The position numbers and the translations under genes are program-made. Source: an uncultured Paracoccaceae bacterium (lineage in GTDB: Bacteria > Pseudomonadota > Alphaproteobacteria > Rhodobacterales > Rhodobacteraceae). Taken from it: 64,000 nt of DNA. Under the pieces are notes generated by a model. The model had not been told where the DNA came from. It did not search any database and saw nothing but the letters and a program-made list of their open reading frames with translations. The DNA is taken from positions 1 to 64,000 of the forward strand of contig CANLEQ010000002.1 in NCBI GenBank assembly GCA_947489705.1, read 5' to 3'. This document shows positions 62,209 through 64,000 of the stretch, in pieces (within the stretch, counting starts at the first letter, position 1; each line of letters starts with the position of its first letter).

Positions 62209-63252
62209 TCAGAAGTCGTACTGATCCATGTTCTCTTCGGTCACGCCGACCCAGCCCGCGCCATAGAGCACGTTCTGCCGGTCCTCGCCCGCCACCTGGA
62301 GATCGCGATACCCTTCGAGGCCGAGGTCGGTCCCCGCGGCGATCTGGTCGCCGCGTCCCTCGAGTGCCGCCACCGCGAGCATGTTCATGGCATAGCCCGC
62401 GACGGCGGGGTCCCAGAACTGGATATACGAGATGTCGCCGTTCGCGATGTATTCGCCCGCCACCGACGGAAGGCCGGTGCCCGCGAAATGGAGCTGTCCC
62501 TGGAGACCGCTTTCGGCGATCAGGCGCCCCGCCCCGGCGGATGTGGGCATCGGCCCGCCGACGATACCCGTGATGTCGGGATGCGCGGTCAACGCCTCCT
62601 TCAACTTGGTGTAGTCGGTGTTGGCGTCGTCATATGTTTCGAGCCGGTCGGTCGCCTGCTCCATGTCGGGATAGGCTTCCTGCTGGCGCGCGACGGCGCC
62701 GTCGATCCATTCGTTCTGCGACTTCGAGGTCAGGCTGCCGACGGTGGCGACATACTGCCCCTCCTCGCCCATCTGCGCGGCGAGCTCGTCCATCAGCTTG
62801 GCACCGTAGGCGAGATTGTCGAACGCCTCGATGTCGTAATCGACGTTCTGGATGTTCGACGCTTCATGGCTGATCACGACGATGCCGCGATCGCGGGCCT
62901 TATGAAGCACCGGCTCGACCGCCTCGACCGAGAACGGCACGATCGCGATCGCGTCCACGCCCTGGGCGATCAGGTTCTCGACCAGCTGCACCTGCGCCGC
63001 GGCATCCGCCGAGGACGGGCCCACCATCCAGGTGTCGTGCCCGGTATCCTCGCCGAATTGCTGCACCCCCTCGCGCATCCGGTCGAACCAGGCGATGCCG
63101 TCGACCTTGACGACTGTGGCGATCGAATAGGTCTCGTCCGTCTCGATCAGGTCCTGGTTGATCTCGCTCGTATCGACCACCTGATCCTGCGCCTGTGCGC
63201 CGCCGGCAGCCACGATCGCCGCGACGGCCATGGCCGTGAATTGTACCTTCAT
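62209..63252 (-). CDS. Sugar-binding protein, CUT2 class (LsrB/RhaS-like)
   Basis: The 347-residue periplasmic protein has a signal peptide (MKVQFTAMAVAAIVAAGGAQ, cleavage AQA-Q near 22), then SIATVVKVDGIAWFDRMREG and DAAAQVQLVENLIAQGVDAI, which group it with the autoinducer-2/rhamnose-type binding proteins. Automatic annotation would likely say autoinducer-2 binding, but the downstream genes (kinase, deoC, mutarotase, dehydrogenase) lack lsrK/F/G counterparts and fit deoxyribose. It is the first gene of the eight-gene operon. Confidence 0.88.
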   Translation of the reverse strand: MKVQFTAMAVAAIVAAGGAQAQDQVVDTSEINQDLIETDETYSIATVVKVDGIAWFDRMREGVQQFGEDTGHDTWMVGPSSADAAAQVQLVENLIAQGVDAIAIVPFSVEAVEPVLHKARDRGIVVISHEASNIQNVDYDIEAFDNLAYGAKLMDELAAQMGEEGQYVATVGSLTSKSQNEWIDGAVARQQEAYPDMEQATDRLETYDDANTDYTKLKEALTAHPDITGIVGGPMPTSAGAGRLIAESGLQGQLHFAGTGLPSVAGEYIANGDISYIQFWDPAVAGYAMNMLAVAALEGRGDQIAAGTDLGLEGYRDLQVAGEDRQNVLYGAGWVGVTEENMDQYDF

Positions 63253-63354
63253 GACGTCTCCTCCCTGTTCGGCTCCCCGCCGAGTTCCATTGCGCCGGTT
63301 TCTGTTCGGATCGCAACATTACTCGGCAGAGGCAAGCAATCCTGCGCCGCCGCG

Positions 63355-64000
63355 TCAAGAGGAATCGTCGCGGCGCCCCGCCGGAGCGGCCTCGGGATCC
63401 GCGTTCCAGGGGCGAATGCCGTGCTCGGTCACCAGACCCGACAGCTCCGACAGATGCGCGAAGCGTGCCGCCCGGCTGCGGCCGAGCTTGCTGGAATCCA
63501 TCACCGACCAGACCACCCGCCCCGCGGCAAGCGCGGCGCGTTTCATCGCCACCTCATAATCATGCGAGCAGCTCAGCATGTCGCCGCCGTCGAGCCCGCC
63601 CGCCGACAGGAACGCGACGTCGATGTCGAACGCCGCCAGCACCGCCGCCGGATCGGGCGGATGGCACGACCGCGTGCGATGCTGCAGCGTGCCCCCGATG
63701 AACTCGACCTCCGCCTCGGCCTGCCCGTGCAGAAGCTCGGCCACCGTCAGGCAATGGGTGACGATCCGTCCGATCCGCGCGCGCGACAGGGCGCGCGCCA
63801 GATGCGGCAGGGTGGTTCCGGTATCGAGAAAGACGCAGGCGCCCTCGGGGACCAGCGTGGCGGCATGGGACGCGGCCTGCCGCTTGGCCTCGATCGCACG
63901 GCGCATCTGCCGGTCGAAATCGTAGTCGCCGAAACCGCGTTGCCGCACGATGTAGCCGCCCTGACAGACGAATCCCGCCCGGCCCGTCGCCGCGTCGCGG
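63355..64000 (-). CDS. DeoR-family transcriptional regulator, N-terminus outside the window
   Basis: The visible 214 codons give the sugar-phosphate-sensing domain of a DeoR-family regulator: AIEAKRQAASHAATLVPEGA, the effector motif FLDTGTTLPHLARAL, VTHCLTVAELL and LSAGGLDGGDMLSC, then VVWSVMDSSKLG. The frame stays open to base 64000 (GRAGFVCQGGYIV in the linker), so the winged helix-turn-helix lies to the right. It is 102 bp upstream of the binding-protein gene on the same strand and likely senses a phosphorylated sugar such as 2-deoxyribose-5-phosphate to control the operon. Confidence 0.88.
   Translation of the reverse strand, partial: RDAATGRAGFVCQGGYIVRQRGFGDYDFDRQMRRAIEAKRQAASHAATLVPEGACVFLDTGTTLPHLARALSRARIGRIVTHCLTVAELLHGQAEAEVEFIGGTLQHRTRSCHPPDPAAVLAAFDIDVAFLSAGGLDGGDMLSCSHDYEVAMKRAALAAGRVVWSVMDSSKLGRSRAARFAHLSELSGLVTEHGIRPWNADPEAAPAGRRDDSS

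Noticed and set aside
62209-63252. Assigning the operon to autoinducer-2 uptake
   Set aside because: The binding protein is LsrB-like, but lsrK, lsrF and lsrG equivalents are missing and deoK/deoC-type genes follow instead.

Overview
The window is a GC-rich (roughly two-thirds G+C) alphaproteobacterial chromosome segment, most likely from the Rhodobacteraceae. The clues are the rnpB/rpmG/gatCA neighbourhood, two secreted proteins with VPLPA-type C-terminal sorting tails, a fused double aldehyde dehydrogenase of the ALDH16 type, and many ATP-binding-cassette (ABC) operons with ATGA start/stop overlaps. About 62 protein genes and one RNA gene (RNase P RNA) can be supported. I saw no rRNA, no tRNA and no CRISPR array. 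The only mobile-element trace is a truncated transposase gene at the left edge.

Layout. 1-0.6 kb: IS OrfA fragment, a 20-bp palindrome and a small membrane protein. 0.7-8.2 kb: Tat-exported metallo-hydrolase, a proW-GFA-proV choline/betaine-type transporter without a binding-protein gene, gltX, a PfkB kinase, a small zincin, a cation diffusion facilitator and rpmG. 8.2-13.1 kb (all minus): RNase P RNA, amidase, Excalibur lipoprotein, gatA, gatC, a ceramidase-like membrane protein and a MOSC protein. 13.3-22.1 kb: metallo-hydrolase, divergent pyrophosphatase, two VPLPA-CTERM proteins, gamma-glutamyltransferase, aspartoacylase-like enzyme, ettA, a 39-residue basic micro-protein and a cold-shock gene. 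22.1-29.3 kb (minus): orphan ParA, ExoD-like protein and a complete dipeptide/oligopeptide ABC operon. 29.4-35.6 kb: lytic transglycosylase, then a TetR repressor divergent from an EmrAB-type efflux pair with twin 18-bp operators, then a membrane-fused alpha/beta hydrolase.

35.6-43.3 kb (minus) is a trehalose/alpha-glucan island: otsB-otsA make trehalose; treS fused to maltokinase plus glgE can turn trehalose into maltose-1-phosphate and glucan. 44.4-53.1 kb (plus) is a LacI-controlled sugar operon: binding protein, two permeases, cytoplasmic GH43 beta-xylosidase, ATPase, Gfo/Idh/MocA oxidoreductase and ThuA. 53.2-64 kb (minus) is a sugar ABC operon (binding protein, ATPase, two permeases) running into a DeoX-like mutarotase, a DeoK-type kinase, deoC and an ALDH16 dehydrogenase, with a DeoR-family regulator upstream. 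This reads as a 2-deoxyribose uptake and degradation pathway ending in acetate plus glyceraldehyde-3-phosphate.

A shared design feature is that each of the three binding-protein genes (dipeptide, xylo-oligosaccharide, deoxyribose) is followed by a strong GC hairpin before the next cistron, as expected for raising binding-protein mRNA above that of the membrane components. The most noteworthy items are the deoxyribose operon that gives ALDH16 a plausible physiological role, the GH43-ThuA-oxidoreductase operon, the otsBA plus treS-maltokinase/glgE island, and the twin-operator TetR circuit.
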